Source: Acidobacteriota bacterium
GTDB taxonomy: Bacteria > Acidobacteriota > Terriglobia > Bryobacterales > Bryobacteraceae
Reading direction: 5' to 3'
DNA: 64,000 nucleotides
Assembly (NCBI GenBank): GCA_025352795.1
Contig: JANXSF010000103.1
Location: 45,838 to 109,837 of the forward strand
Shown here: positions 35,750 through 45,070 of the stretch, in pieces
Layout: every line of letters begins with the position of its first letter
Position numbering within the stretch: the first letter of the stretch is position 1
The notes under the pieces: model-generated
The model's input: only the letters and a program-made list of their open reading frames with translations
The model's database searches: none
What the model was told of the DNA's origin: nothing
Made by a program: the position numbers and the translations under genes

Positions 35750-36242
35750 ACAACACCACATAGACACCATGCCCGATGGCCATATTCCGAGCAAGATATG
35801 GCGGCGCGCCCGAAGGCAGCATCACGGCAATCAGCGCAAGCGTCGCAGCCATTGCGAAAAGTGTGCGAGCCAGCCCTCGCGCATTGAGCCGCGCCAGCAA
35901 GGCCCCAACGGCGCCCACCGCGAGTACGGCGTAATACCACAAGTTCGCCGGATTTCCCGAGTCGGCGACATGGACCATGTTGGACCACCCCAAGGCTAAC
36001 CAGGCCACAAGCGCCATACCAACCCCCGCCTTGTAGGACCACGCGCCCATCCTCCTCGCGACCAGCGCAAACACCATCCCTGTCATGAAGAACAGGACGT
36101 ACACCCGCACGAAACCTGCGACGCCCCAATGCCAGTCATCCACAAATTGCGATGACACCAGCGGCACCATCCACACAGCCAGCGCCCCGAGTGCCACACG
36201 CAGCATCGTCTTTCCTAATTGTCGAAGAACTCCTTTTCGCAC
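35697..36242 (-). CDS. Hypothetical multi-pass membrane protein (GC-rich)
   Basis: A 181-aa protein with four or five membrane segments (ALAVWMVPLVSSQF, FVRVYVLFFMTGMVFALVA, MALVAWLALGWSNMV, MAATLALIAVMLP). No family recognised. It is visibly richer in G and C than its neighbours, and its 3' end overlaps the sigma factor gene by 53 bases in tail-to-tail orientation. It lies seven bases before the DUF1624 gene on the same strand. Composition and overlap suggest a late acquisition. Confidence 0.65.
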   Translation of the reverse strand: MRKGVLRQLGKTMLRVALGALAVWMVPLVSSQFVDDWHWGVAGFVRVYVLFFMTGMVFALVARRMGAWSYKAGVGMALVAWLALGWSNMVHVADSGNPANLWYYAVLAVGAVGALLARLNARGLARTLFAMAATLALIAVMLPSGAPPYLARNMAIGHGVYVVLFTVSGLLFRHASLAGLK

Positions 36243-36249
36243 TTGACCC

Positions 36250-37422
36250 CTACAAATAGCTCAGTAGCTTCCATTGACTCGTTCGTTTCTTATCCGCAAA
36301 CCAAGCGCACAGTGGGAACATAAACGCCATGGCAATCATCCAAACCAAATAGACTCCAGGCAATCCCAACCCATAGCTTGACGGAACAGGATGGTCACCC
36401 GGACGGCCCAATAACCACGTAGCATCAAACCCATTAGCCCATGCAAAAAGCACTGCCACTCCATGCAGTAGCGGCAAATGAATCAGATAGAAAAACAGCG
36501 GGACGCGGCCCAGGGTCACCAGTGGCTTCCATAACGATGCCACTCGGTCTGGCAGATAACTAAGCAGCACTAGAGCCGGTCCTAGCGTCATCAATACATA
36601 CAGTAACGACGGCGGATACTTCTGACAATTGAGGAACGAAAATGCCGTGCGCATCCAGTCTGCTTGCGTTTGATAGCGCCCCGTATCGCCATAAACATTC
36701 AGCCAACGCAAAAGCACAAATCCCAGGGTCAACCCCAGCCCCAATCGAAACGTGAATCGACGACGAGCCTCTGCCGACCACAGAAACACTTCACCAAACC
36801 CATAGCCTGCAAGTAAAATTCCGATCCAGGGCAACAGCGGATATTGTGGGAAAAAATAATGCCCAGACCAGATTTCCATCGGCTTCCGATCGTGCAGAAT
36901 TCGCCACAACCACCACAGCGGACCGAATTGTTCCGCCTTCAACGAATCCGTCAGGTTGTGCAACAGGATGATCAGTGTACCCGCTACGCCAACCCAGCGT
37001 GTTGGAAAACGCAGCAAAAAGGAAAGCAAGATCATAGACCAGCCGATGGCCCAAATCACTTGTCCCACGGAGAAAAGGTAATCGAAATTGAAGAACCAGC
37101 CCAGGCAGCGGATCCACGTCAGTTCCAGAAAGATCAACCAGACTCCACGGGTCCAAAGAAACTGGAAAAGTTCCCCTTTGGTTTTACGGGACCTCATTAA
37201 ATGAGCACTCACGCCTGCCAGAAACACAAATACAGGCGCGCAAAACTGAGTCACCCAACGAATGAAGAATAGGGCCAACCAGGTATTGCTGGCGTCCATC
37301 GGATCTGGCAGTGGAGTTTGGAAAAAATCGCGAGTATGATCCAGCGCCATAATCGCCATTACTAGCCCACGCAGCAGATCAATGGAATCCAGACGATGCG
37401 ATACAGGGGGTTTGTCAGTCAC
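36250..37422 (-). CDS. DUF1624/acyltransferase-like integral membrane protein
   Basis: A 390-aa protein with about ten membrane helices. The start RLDSIDLLRGLVMAIMALDH followed by TRDFF is the hallmark of the DUF1624 / heparan-alpha-glucosaminide N-acetyltransferase-like family; the histidine and aspartate in this first helix are the conserved ones. PLFFYLIHLPLLHGVAVLF near the C-terminus is also typical. The family is thought to transfer acyl groups across the membrane, but the substrate is unknown. It is directly downstream of the glycosyltransferase (gap of 3 bp). Confidence 0.88.
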   Translation of the reverse strand: MTDKPPVSHRLDSIDLLRGLVMAIMALDHTRDFFQTPLPDPMDASNTWLALFFIRWVTQFCAPVFVFLAGVSAHLMRSRKTKGELFQFLWTRGVWLIFLELTWIRCLGWFFNFDYLFSVGQVIWAIGWSMILLSFLLRFPTRWVGVAGTLIILLHNLTDSLKAEQFGPLWWLWRILHDRKPMEIWSGHYFFPQYPLLPWIGILLAGYGFGEVFLWSAEARRRFTFRLGLGLTLGFVLLRWLNVYGDTGRYQTQADWMRTAFSFLNCQKYPPSLLYVLMTLGPALVLLSYLPDRVASLWKPLVTLGRVPLFFYLIHLPLLHGVAVLFAWANGFDATWLLGRPGDHPVPSSYGLGLPGVYLVWMIAMAFMFPLCAWFADKKRTSQWKLLSYL

Positions 37423-37425
37423 AAA

Positions 37426-38541
37426 TTAACCAGCGGCTTGGGCGAAAAAATCCCAGGATTTTCGAGCGCAAAATTCCCAGCGGTATCGCTCTTCCGCAAT
37501 GGACCTACCCTTGCTTCCCAACGATTGTCGCAATTCTTTCGATTCCAAAAGATGATACAGTGCCTTTGAAATTTCAGCAGGACTTTTGGGGTCTACATGC
37601 AGTGCCCCTTCGCCAGAAATTTCAGGCAGACAGGAAGTGCAGGAAGTGACCACTGGAATTCCGCAAGCCATCGCCTGGGCTACTGGAAATCCAAAACCTT
37701 CGTACAACGAAGGGTAGGCAAATACGGTGGCCGCCTTGGTCAGTGCGGGCAGTTCCAACTCCGGAACGTAGCCCAAATATTTCACACCCGGCAAGCCACT
37801 ACGGATTCGTTGGCTTGTGCTGGATGCAGCCCAACCCATGGGGCCTGCCAAAACCAAATCATGTTCCTCACGGATTTCCCTGGGCAGCAGCAGATAGGCG
37901 TCCAGCAACGTGTCCAGGTTCTTGCGTGGCTCAACCGTGCCAACCGCCAGAATAAAAGGCTTGTCCAGGTTATAACGGGCGGCTACCACGGAACCCATTT
38001 GCGAGGTTGCGTCAAAGAAAGAATCGGGAATGCCAGAATGAATTGTTACCACTTTGGAAGGATCCAAATTCAGAATTCGGATGGCGTCTCGACGCGTGTT
38101 CTCACTGACGGCAATCAGGCCGCTGGCACGTTTCAGCACTAGTTCGGAAAATCGTTTGTCAGCGGTAACGTTGGCGCCTGTATGCAGCTCCGGCATCAGC
38201 CAGCAGGTCATATCGTGCAAAGTAGCCGTCACTCGCACGTCTCTAATATTGTTGTGAATCTGGTTGGATGCGTGAAAAATATCGGTGTTCTTATTCATCC
38301 AACTTAAAGCTGGATTGCCACGGATGTTAGAGAGCAGCAGCAGGGCCAGGCGTGGCAGAGTCTGGGCCCTGGTAAGTACGGAAGATTCATGGGTCAGCGC
38401 ACCCACCGTATCCAGAAATGGGAACGTAGAGATATCGTTTCCTTGCGCATTCAAGCGAAGGTGCCGAATCCAGTGGTAAAGATAATTCTTCACCCCTGCG
38501 CTACGAAGCAACAATGGTGAAGCATCAATAGAGATGCGCAT
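37426..38541 (-). CDS. Glycosyltransferase family 4 (GT-B)
   Basis: A 371-aa GT-B glycosyltransferase. I use ATG 38541 (MRISIDASPLLLRSAGVKNY), since a longer frame extends into the divergent gene. Family signatures are VGTVEPRKNLDTLLDAYLLL near residue 195 and the C-terminal nucleotide-binding PSLYEGFGFPVAQAMACGIP with E-x7-E pattern. It likely builds a surface polysaccharide; with the following acyltransferase-like gene it may form a small glycan-modification unit. Confidence 0.92.
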   Translation of the reverse strand: MRISIDASPLLLRSAGVKNYLYHWIRHLRLNAQGNDISTFPFLDTVGALTHESSVLTRAQTLPRLALLLLSNIRGNPALSWMNKNTDIFHASNQIHNNIRDVRVTATLHDMTCWLMPELHTGANVTADKRFSELVLKRASGLIAVSENTRRDAIRILNLDPSKVVTIHSGIPDSFFDATSQMGSVVAARYNLDKPFILAVGTVEPRKNLDTLLDAYLLLPREIREEHDLVLAGPMGWAASSTSQRIRSGLPGVKYLGYVPELELPALTKAATVFAYPSLYEGFGFPVAQAMACGIPVVTSCTSCLPEISGEGALHVDPKSPAEISKALYHLLESKELRQSLGSKGRSIAEERYRWEFCARKSWDFFAQAAG

Positions 38542-38569
38542 GCTGTATAATTTCAGCCGAGACCTCAAC

Positions 38570-41155
38570 ATGGTACAACGACTGGGCATCCCGCTGCTAA
38601 CCGTATTTTCGGTGACTTTTGTGACCTCCGCCTGGGCGGCCGTCGACTTTGATCGACAAGTGCTGCCCATCCTCTCTGCAAAGTGCTTTTCCTGTCATGG
38701 GCCAGCCATGAAACTGGCCAAGCTGGATTTGTCCAGCCGCGATGCAATGCTGCGCGGCGGTGAACGCGGCCCGGCACTGGTAGTTGGCGACGCGATGAAA
38801 AGTCCCTTATACCTGCGCGTCGCCGGACTTGAAAAGCCAGCCATGCCCATGGGCGGTAAAATCACGGATGCGGAAGCGGACATCCTCAAGCGTTGGGTGG
38901 ATGAAAAGGCGCCCTGGGGCGTGGCCGCGATTGCGGTGGTGGTCGATAAGAAAGCCGCAGCCGCTGCTGAAGAAATGGTGATTCCCCAAGCAGCTAGAAA
39001 CTATTGGGCCTTTCAACTTCCCAAGAAAGCAGCCGTTCCACCGCTTAAAAATCCTGTTGATTTTTTCCTTGCCAGGGAATGGCAATCGCAAAAATTAACC
39101 CATGCCCCCAAGGCCGAACCTCGCACGCTGGTACGCCGCGCATACCTCGACCTTACTGGTCTGCCGCCCACTCCAGATCAGGTGAAGGAATTTATAAATG
39201 ACAAAACTTCCAATGCATGGCCCGTTTTAATTGAACGATTATTGGCTTCGCCTCAATATGGCGAACGTTGGGGAAGGCATTGGTTGGACGTGGCCCGCTA
39301 TGCCGATTCCAATGGTTATGAGCACGATTTTGACCGTCCCAACGCCTGGCGGTATCGCGATTACGTTATTTCCGCATTCAACAAAGACACGCCATTTGAC
39401 CGTTTTTTAGTGGAACAAATCGCTGGTGACGAAGTGCAGAATCCTACCGATGAAACTCGCATTGCAACCGCTTTTTTGCGCAATCACGCCAAGATCGGTT
39501 TCCGCGAAAAGGATAATCCCCAGTTTCGCTATGAATATTTGGACGACATGATTGCCACCATTGGCCGCGGTGTTTTAGGGATGACCGTGCAATGCGCCCG
39601 TTGCCATAATCACAAGTTCGATCCAATTCCCCAAAAAGATTACTACCGCCTGCAAGCGGCATTGTTCGGCTATGTGGAAGTGGATCACCCACTGGTGCCG
39701 GAAACTGAAGCTGCCCTTTATCACAAACAAATTAAGGATGTGGAAGATGCCTTACGCCCCGTGCAGGATCAGCTAAAGCAACTGGAACGACCGTATCGCG
39801 ATCAATTGCTGCCAGCCAAATATCTCAAGTTTCCAGCCAACGTGCAGCAGGCCATCAACACACCGGAAGGGAAGCGGACACCTGGTCAGGTGCTGTTAGC
39901 CAATCAAATTATTCGAACCACTAGCGTGGCCAGTAATGAAATTGATCGCATTATGAAGCCTGCCGATGCCGTGGTGAAGCAACAGTTACTGCACCAAATG
40001 CGCGACATTGAAAAGCTTAGACCCAAGCCCATACCAGTGGCCATGGGCATCACGGATGGAGACTATCGCTTTGTACCCGATGGTCCAGGGGACGAACCTG
40101 CGCCGGGCAAGAGTCGTCAACAGGCCGATTTTGCAGGCAGTTATTTGCATGAAGGGACTGGCGCTTACAAGGTGCCGCCTTCCTACTTTCTGCACCATGG
40201 CGACGTCAACAGTCACGGCACTGAAATGGAGCCTGGGTTCCTCACCGTAGCCACTTACAACAATCCCCCAGTGGCACTTCCGCCAGCCAATGGAAACACT
40301 TCCGGGCGTCGGCTGGCGCTGGCTAAATGGCTTGGATCCACTGACAATCCACTGACTGCGCGAGTTATGGTGAATCGTATTTGGCGGCACCATTTCGGAG
40401 TAGGAATTGTTCCCACCATGGACAATTTTGGCAAGAATGGCGAACTGCCGTCCCACCCGGAATTGTTAGATTGGCTGGCGGTGGAATTCATGGATCAGGG
40501 TTGGAGCATCAAACAGATGCATCGCTTGCTGATGACCAGTGAAGCCTACCAGATGTCCTCTGAATTCGCCGCTGAAACGAATATAGCCAAGGACGCAAGC
40601 AACCATTATTTATGGCGTTTTCGGCAGCAAAGGCTAGAGGCAGAAGCAGTCCGCGATGTGGTGCTGGCAGCATCTGGATCGTTGAATTTGCAAATGTACG
40701 GCACCGCTATTTTTCCTCACATCAATGATGAAATTTTGGGCAGCATGACCAAGGGTATTTGGAACCAGAAGAGTAGTGAAGACGGCAAAGAGGAATGGCG
40801 CCGCAGCATTTATGTGTATCGCAAGCGCGGGCTGCCTCTTCCTTTTTTTGAGGTGTTCGATCTTCCTGATCAAAATATCGCCTGCACACAGCGCAACAGT
40901 TCCACAGTGCCTACGCAAGCATTGATGTTGATGAACGATGAATTCATTCTGAGCCACGCCGGCAAGTTGGCTGCAAAGATCAAGGCCGCCGCAAGTTCAA
41001 AGGATCAGCAGGTGCACTTAGCCTATGCGCTAGCGCTTTCACGTCCTCCGACAGATCAGGAACGGACGCTGGCTTTAGTGTTTTTGGAAACGCAAAAACT
41101 GGAAGCATTCACGCACGTGCTGCTGAATCTGAATGAATTTGTTTACATCCGATGA
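38570..41155 (+). CDS. PSD1-type protein: planctomycete cytochrome C, DUF1549 and DUF1553 domains
   Basis: An 861-aa exported protein. The start at ATG 38570 gives a signal peptide (MVQRLGIPLLTVFSVTFVTS); a cytochrome-like domain with CFSCH follows (residues 35-100), then DUF1549 (YLDLTGLPPTPDQVKEF, YGERWGRHWLDVARYADSNG) and DUF1553 (KWLGSTDNPLTARVMVNRIW, DQNIACTQRNSSTVPTQAL). Such genes are normally followed by a DUF1501 partner, which is absent here. Function is unknown; a role in polymer breakdown has been suggested for the family. Its 3' end overlaps the hybrid kinase gene by 13 bases. Confidence 0.9.
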   Translation: MVQRLGIPLLTVFSVTFVTSAWAAVDFDRQVLPILSAKCFSCHGPAMKLAKLDLSSRDAMLRGGERGPALVVGDAMKSPLYLRVAGLEKPAMPMGGKITDAEADILKRWVDEKAPWGVAAIAVVVDKKAAAAAEEMVIPQAARNYWAFQLPKKAAVPPLKNPVDFFLAREWQSQKLTHAPKAEPRTLVRRAYLDLTGLPPTPDQVKEFINDKTSNAWPVLIERLLASPQYGERWGRHWLDVARYADSNGYEHDFDRPNAWRYRDYVISAFNKDTPFDRFLVEQIAGDEVQNPTDETRIATAFLRNHAKIGFREKDNPQFRYEYLDDMIATIGRGVLGMTVQCARCHNHKFDPIPQKDYYRLQAALFGYVEVDHPLVPETEAALYHKQIKDVEDALRPVQDQLKQLERPYRDQLLPAKYLKFPANVQQAINTPEGKRTPGQVLLANQIIRTTSVASNEIDRIMKPADAVVKQQLLHQMRDIEKLRPKPIPVAMGITDGDYRFVPDGPGDEPAPGKSRQQADFAGSYLHEGTGAYKVPPSYFLHHGDVNSHGTEMEPGFLTVATYNNPPVALPPANGNTSGRRLALAKWLGSTDNPLTARVMVNRIWRHHFGVGIVPTMDNFGKNGELPSHPELLDWLAVEFMDQGWSIKQMHRLLMTSEAYQMSSEFAAETNIAKDASNHYLWRFRQQRLEAEAVRDVVLAASGSLNLQMYGTAIFPHINDEILGSMTKGIWNQKSSEDGKEEWRRSIYVYRKRGLPLPFFEVFDLPDQNIACTQRNSSTVPTQALMLMNDEFILSHAGKLAAKIKAAASSKDQQVHLAYALALSRPPTDQERTLALVFLETQKLEAFTHVLLNLNEFVYIR

Positions 41156-43029
41156 TGGCTCGGTGGGCAGCATGCTTGCAAGGTATCCAGCAGCAATCTC
41201 TTACTGATTGGTTTGGTTAAATAGGCGGCAGCTCCTAGAGAATGGACCGCGTCGTCATTGTCCAGCACACTGGCGATAACCACTGGAATATCCATTGTTT
41301 CCTTTTGGATTTTTAATTCCCGCAACACTTGCCAACCTTCAGCCCCAGGAGTCAAAAGGTCCAGAATAATTACGTCCGGTTTCAGTTCACGCGATAGCTG
41401 CGTTGTTTTGGCAAGCGATGGAGCGCGAACAACATCGTAACCCGCCGGTTCCAGATAAATTGCCAATAGGTCAGTGGAACGGTTGGAATCTTCGGCCAAT
41501 AAAACCAATGGTTTTGTGCGGGTGATCGCCTTATCTTCGCCCGGCGTTACTTTGGCCAGACGGACCGAAACGCCAAACAGACTGCCCTTCCCTAATTGAC
41601 TTTCCACCCAAATTCGACCTCCCATTTTTTCCACCAGAGTTTTAGTAATGGCCAGGCCCAAACCGGTACCTTCGCGTACCCCTTTGGTTGTGGAACCCAC
41701 TTGATAGAACTTGTCAAAAATCGCGTCGTGATTTTGCGGGGCTATGCCAATGCCAGTGTCTGTAACGGTAACTTGCAATTGAGCACCACTGCGTTCCGCT
41801 GAAACTGTAATGCGACCTTGATCCGGCGTGAACTTCACTGCGTTACTCAGTAGGTTGTAAAGAATCTGTCTGAGCCTCAGCTTGTCAGCCTCAACAAAAA
41901 GATTCGGCGGAAAATGAGTTTCAATTTGAATGCCCTTTGTCCGCGCTTGGGTCCGAAAACTGGACAACACTTCTTCAGCAATTAGTCCAATCTCAAACTG
42001 TTCCAAGCGCAGTTCCAACCTGCCCGCTTCAATTTTGCTGATGTCCAACAGGTCGTTGATAATCTCCAATAAATGTTGGGAGTCACGATGAATGTTGTCT
42101 AAAAAGCGCTTCTGCTTGGTGTTGAGGGGGCCGTCCAACTCCTCGCTAAGCAGATCGGCAAACCCGATGATCGTATGCAAGGGAGAGCGCAGTTCATGGC
42201 TCATACTGGCCAAAAACTCACTTTTCAAGCGATTGGCACGTTCAACTTCCTGGTTGCGCTGCGCCAACTGACGATTTGTTTCTTCCAGTTCATGGGTGAA
42301 TTGTGCTTCCAGTACACGAAGGTGTTCACTGGCACGCCGCCGTTCCGTAACATCACGAATAATTGCCGTTACATGATTGCCTTGGGATGAAGGGACCGGG
42401 CTAAGACTCACTTCTACTGGGAATTCTGTGCCGTCTTTGCGTTGGGCCATTAATTCCATGCCGATCCCCATGGGACGCGTGCCCGGCTGTCTCATGTAAC
42501 TGGCACGATGCCCAACATGTGCTCCACGCATGGCCGCAGGAACCAGCACATCAACCGATAGCCCCATCAGCTCCTGACGTTTGTAGCCGAACATGGTTTC
42601 CACTGCGGCGTTCATCATCACAAACTTGCCCTGGAAATCAACTTCAATAATGGCGTCTGGAGCGGTCTCCAGTAGAATACGGAAGCGGTTGGCGGCTTGC
42701 GAAGCCCTTTGAATGGTGACATCCAACCAATGCACAATCACTCCGCTGTTCATGCGTCTGGCAGTGGCTTCCAGCCAAATTGGATCATCAAAACTGTCGC
42801 GGCTTAAAACATAAATTTCGCCTGCAATTTCTTCCCCGCGCAGAACGCGGGCAATGGGCAAATCGTGATCTTCCAGTGGCGGGCTGTCCAAACTTCTGCG
42901 AATGCAGAAAGGACTCTCGAAGATTTTTATGGCAGCAGCGTTGCTATAAACGATGGCACCCCCAGCATCGGCAAGCACTAAACCTTCGGGCAGAAAATCG
43001 AGGATTTCATGGCTTAATTTCAATTCCAT
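41143..43029 (-). CDS. Hybrid sensor histidine kinase with two PAS domains and a receiver
   Basis: A 628-aa soluble kinase (ATG at 43029; a TTG three codons upstream is possible). Order: PAS 1 (LPEGLVLADAGGAIVYSNAA), PAS 2 (PDAIIEVDFQGKFVMMNAAV, TMFGYKRQELMGLSVDVLVP), a short coiled coil (LEETNRQLAQRNQEVERANR), HisKA (EFLASMSHELRSPLHTIIGF), HATPase (LYNLLSNAVKFTPDQG, GTGLGLAITKTLVEKMGG) and a C-terminal receiver with D in VIILDLLTPGAEG. No membrane segment is visible, so it senses a cytoplasmic signal. Divergent to the Usp genes. Confidence 0.94.
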   Translation of the reverse strand: MELKLSHEILDFLPEGLVLADAGGAIVYSNAAAIKIFESPFCIRRSLDSPPLEDHDLPIARVLRGEEIAGEIYVLSRDSFDDPIWLEATARRMNSGVIVHWLDVTIQRASQAANRFRILLETAPDAIIEVDFQGKFVMMNAAVETMFGYKRQELMGLSVDVLVPAAMRGAHVGHRASYMRQPGTRPMGIGMELMAQRKDGTEFPVEVSLSPVPSSQGNHVTAIIRDVTERRRASEHLRVLEAQFTHELEETNRQLAQRNQEVERANRLKSEFLASMSHELRSPLHTIIGFADLLSEELDGPLNTKQKRFLDNIHRDSQHLLEIINDLLDISKIEAGRLELRLEQFEIGLIAEEVLSSFRTQARTKGIQIETHFPPNLFVEADKLRLRQILYNLLSNAVKFTPDQGRITVSAERSGAQLQVTVTDTGIGIAPQNHDAIFDKFYQVGSTTKGVREGTGLGLAITKTLVEKMGGRIWVESQLGKGSLFGVSVRLAKVTPGEDKAITRTKPLVLLAEDSNRSTDLLAIYLEPAGYDVVRAPSLAKTTQLSRELKPDVIILDLLTPGAEGWQVLRELKIQKETMDIPVVIASVLDNDDAVHSLGAAAYLTKPISKRLLLDTLQACCPPSHHRM

Positions 43030-43223
43030 GGGCAACAAGTCTTGATCACTCTCATTAGCTTACACATCATTGCCTGTTGCAAGCGCACTGCCACTAATTT
43101 TGCATGAGTTAAGGAGCAAAGTGGGGGAGATCACTCAGGCCGCTGGTTCAAGACACCCACATCTGGTTAAGCCATCCGAAATGCCGAGTAAACTTTGGCA
43201 GACAACTTGCTCAAATTTAGAAC

Positions 43224-44087
43224 ATGAAACAAATCCGCAGCATCCTTTTTCCTACTGATTTTTCACGGCGCTGCCAAGTGGTTGCACCCGCAGTAGCCGC
43301 TTGGGCTCGTTTCCACAAAGCAAAGGTGATTCTGTTCCATGTCATTTATGTGCCAATTACTGCCTATGGGCATTTTGCGAGTTATTCGGCCATGGTCAAT
43401 TTTGACGTACTTCGTGAACACGCCGAAGCCGCGTTGACGCCACTTTACGATGAGGTATTCCAAGGCGTGATAGTGGAGCGCGTTGTTGTTGTGGGCCAAC
43501 CCACAGAAGAGATTGTCAAGTTTGCACACAGCCACCCGGTTGACCTGATTATGCTACCCACACATGGCAGTGGAAAAATGCGCGCACTACTGCTTGGCTC
43601 AGTCACCGCAAGCGTCCTGCACGATGGGGATTGTCCTATCTGGACCGATGCCCATGTGACCACCGGAGGCCATGTTTCAGAGGCCCCAACATCGGTTCTG
43701 TGTGGCATTGATTTTAAACCCAAGAGTTTGGAACTGATGGAAGCTGCCCACTTTTTTGCAAATGAGTACGGTGCCAAACTGCACTTTATTCACGTGGTTC
43801 CGACAATTGAAGGAACCGGTGAGCTATGGCCACCGCAGGATTGGATAGAGAGCCGCGTGGCAAAGGCAATGGAAGATTTTCAGCCGTTGGCCAAGCAAGC
43901 TCATGTGTCGACAGAACTTGAAGTGGTTGAAGGACAAGTAGGACAGCTTCTCCACGATTTCGCCATGCGCCACCATGCCGATCTGATTATTGTCGGACGC
44001 GGTGCGATGCACGAAAAATTCGGCAGGCTGCGATCCCATTCCTACGACATCATCCGTCGGTCCCCTTGCCCAGTGTTGAGTATTTAA
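43224..44087 (+). CDS. Universal stress protein with two Usp domains
   Basis: A 287-aa tandem UspA protein. Domain 1 begins SILFPTDFSRRCQVVAPAVA and ends with the ATP-binding-like loop PTHGSGKMRALLLGSVTASV; domain 2 begins VLCGIDFKPKSLELMEAA and closes with VGRGAMHEKFGRLRSHSYDI, in which the G-x2-G-x9-GS pattern is altered. The same design is found in the next gene, so the two are probably a duplication. A cytoplasmic stress role is known only broadly for the family. Confidence 0.92.
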   Translation: MKQIRSILFPTDFSRRCQVVAPAVAAWARFHKAKVILFHVIYVPITAYGHFASYSAMVNFDVLREHAEAALTPLYDEVFQGVIVERVVVVGQPTEEIVKFAHSHPVDLIMLPTHGSGKMRALLLGSVTASVLHDGDCPIWTDAHVTTGGHVSEAPTSVLCGIDFKPKSLELMEAAHFFANEYGAKLHFIHVVPTIEGTGELWPPQDWIESRVAKAMEDFQPLAKQAHVSTELEVVEGQVGQLLHDFAMRHHADLIIVGRGAMHEKFGRLRSHSYDIIRRSPCPVLSI

Positions 44088-44130
44088 TTTGGCCATCTGC
44101 ATGCTTCGTACATAGGCAAGGATCTACAGT

Positions 44131-45054
44131 ATGCAACGGCAACCAGTAACTTTTAAGAAACTTTTGTTCCCGGTGGATTTCTCACCACTCTCCGCACAAA
44201 CGGCAGCTTTTGTGCGGGAAATTGCTCAACACTATCAATCGGAACTTCACTTAGTGCACGTCATGGACGCAACTAAATCGCCGTGGGCCATGGCCCCCAT
44301 GCAACCAGACTTGGTCGGGGGAGTTTGGATTGACATTGGCCTTCGTGCGGAAACTTATGCTGCCGAATGGGAGGAAACCAAGCGGAGATCTGTGGATCAA
44401 TTGAAACAGTTTTTTCCGGAATATTGGGAAGGCCTTAACCTTCGTTTTCGCGTAGTAGAGGGTGAACCGGCAGGGCAGATTTTAGAGTATGCGAAGGAGA
44501 ATGGGGTGGACTTGATCATGATGCCAACTCATGGGCATGGTCCATTTCGACGCTTCCTTTTGGGATCAGTCACAGCCAAGGTGCTGCACGATGCACCCTG
44601 TCATGTCTGGACCGATTCGCACTTTAGCGAGGAGCCAGATAAGGAAAGCAAAGTTCCCAGACATGTCCTGTGTGCCGTTGATTTGTCACCGCATAGTGTC
44701 GATTTAATTGCCTGGACAATGGCATTTGCCAAACAATGGAATGCTGAAGTTCGTCTGGTGCACGCCGTTCCTTCAGCACAGCACGTGCCACTGCAACCAG
44801 ATGATACCTTCACCCGGTTTCTGGTGGAAGAGGCAAAAAAGCATTTGGAAACGCTCCAGCACAGGTTAAATATTGATCTTGGAGCTTGCGTGCTTGGTGG
44901 TGAAATTTCCGCAGTGGTGAGGGAGGCGGCTCTGCGCCATCAGGCTGACGTAATTATTCTGGGTCCAACAGAACATCATGGGTATCTGGGCAGGCTTCGT
45001 TCCCACGGCTACAACATTGTGCGGGATGCCCCTTGTCCGGTTATCCGAATGTGA
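44131..45054 (+). CDS. Universal stress protein with two Usp domains (tandem paralogue)
   Basis: A 307-aa protein of the same layout as the preceding gene: KLLFPVDFSPLSAQTAAFVR, loop PTHGHGPFRRFLLGSVTAKV, second domain VLCAVDLSPHSVDLIAWTMA and LGPTEHHGYLGRLRSHGYNI. It lies 43 bases downstream of its paralogue, and its end overlaps a longer frame of the methyltransferase gene; with the start chosen there the genes do not overlap. Confidence 0.92.
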   Translation: MQRQPVTFKKLLFPVDFSPLSAQTAAFVREIAQHYQSELHLVHVMDATKSPWAMAPMQPDLVGGVWIDIGLRAETYAAEWEETKRRSVDQLKQFFPEYWEGLNLRFRVVEGEPAGQILEYAKENGVDLIMMPTHGHGPFRRFLLGSVTAKVLHDAPCHVWTDSHFSEEPDKESKVPRHVLCAVDLSPHSVDLIAWTMAFAKQWNAEVRLVHAVPSAQHVPLQPDDTFTRFLVEEAKKHLETLQHRLNIDLGACVLGGEISAVVREAALRHQADVIILGPTEHHGYLGRLRSHGYNIVRDAPCPVIRM

Positions 45055-45070
45055 CTTTGCGATTCAGCGA

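Noticed and set aside
35569..36129. 186-codon minus-strand frame overlapping the sigma factor and membrane protein genes
   Set aside because: Low-quality composition (R/G/C-rich); the neighbouring frame 35697-36242 codes for a plausible membrane protein.
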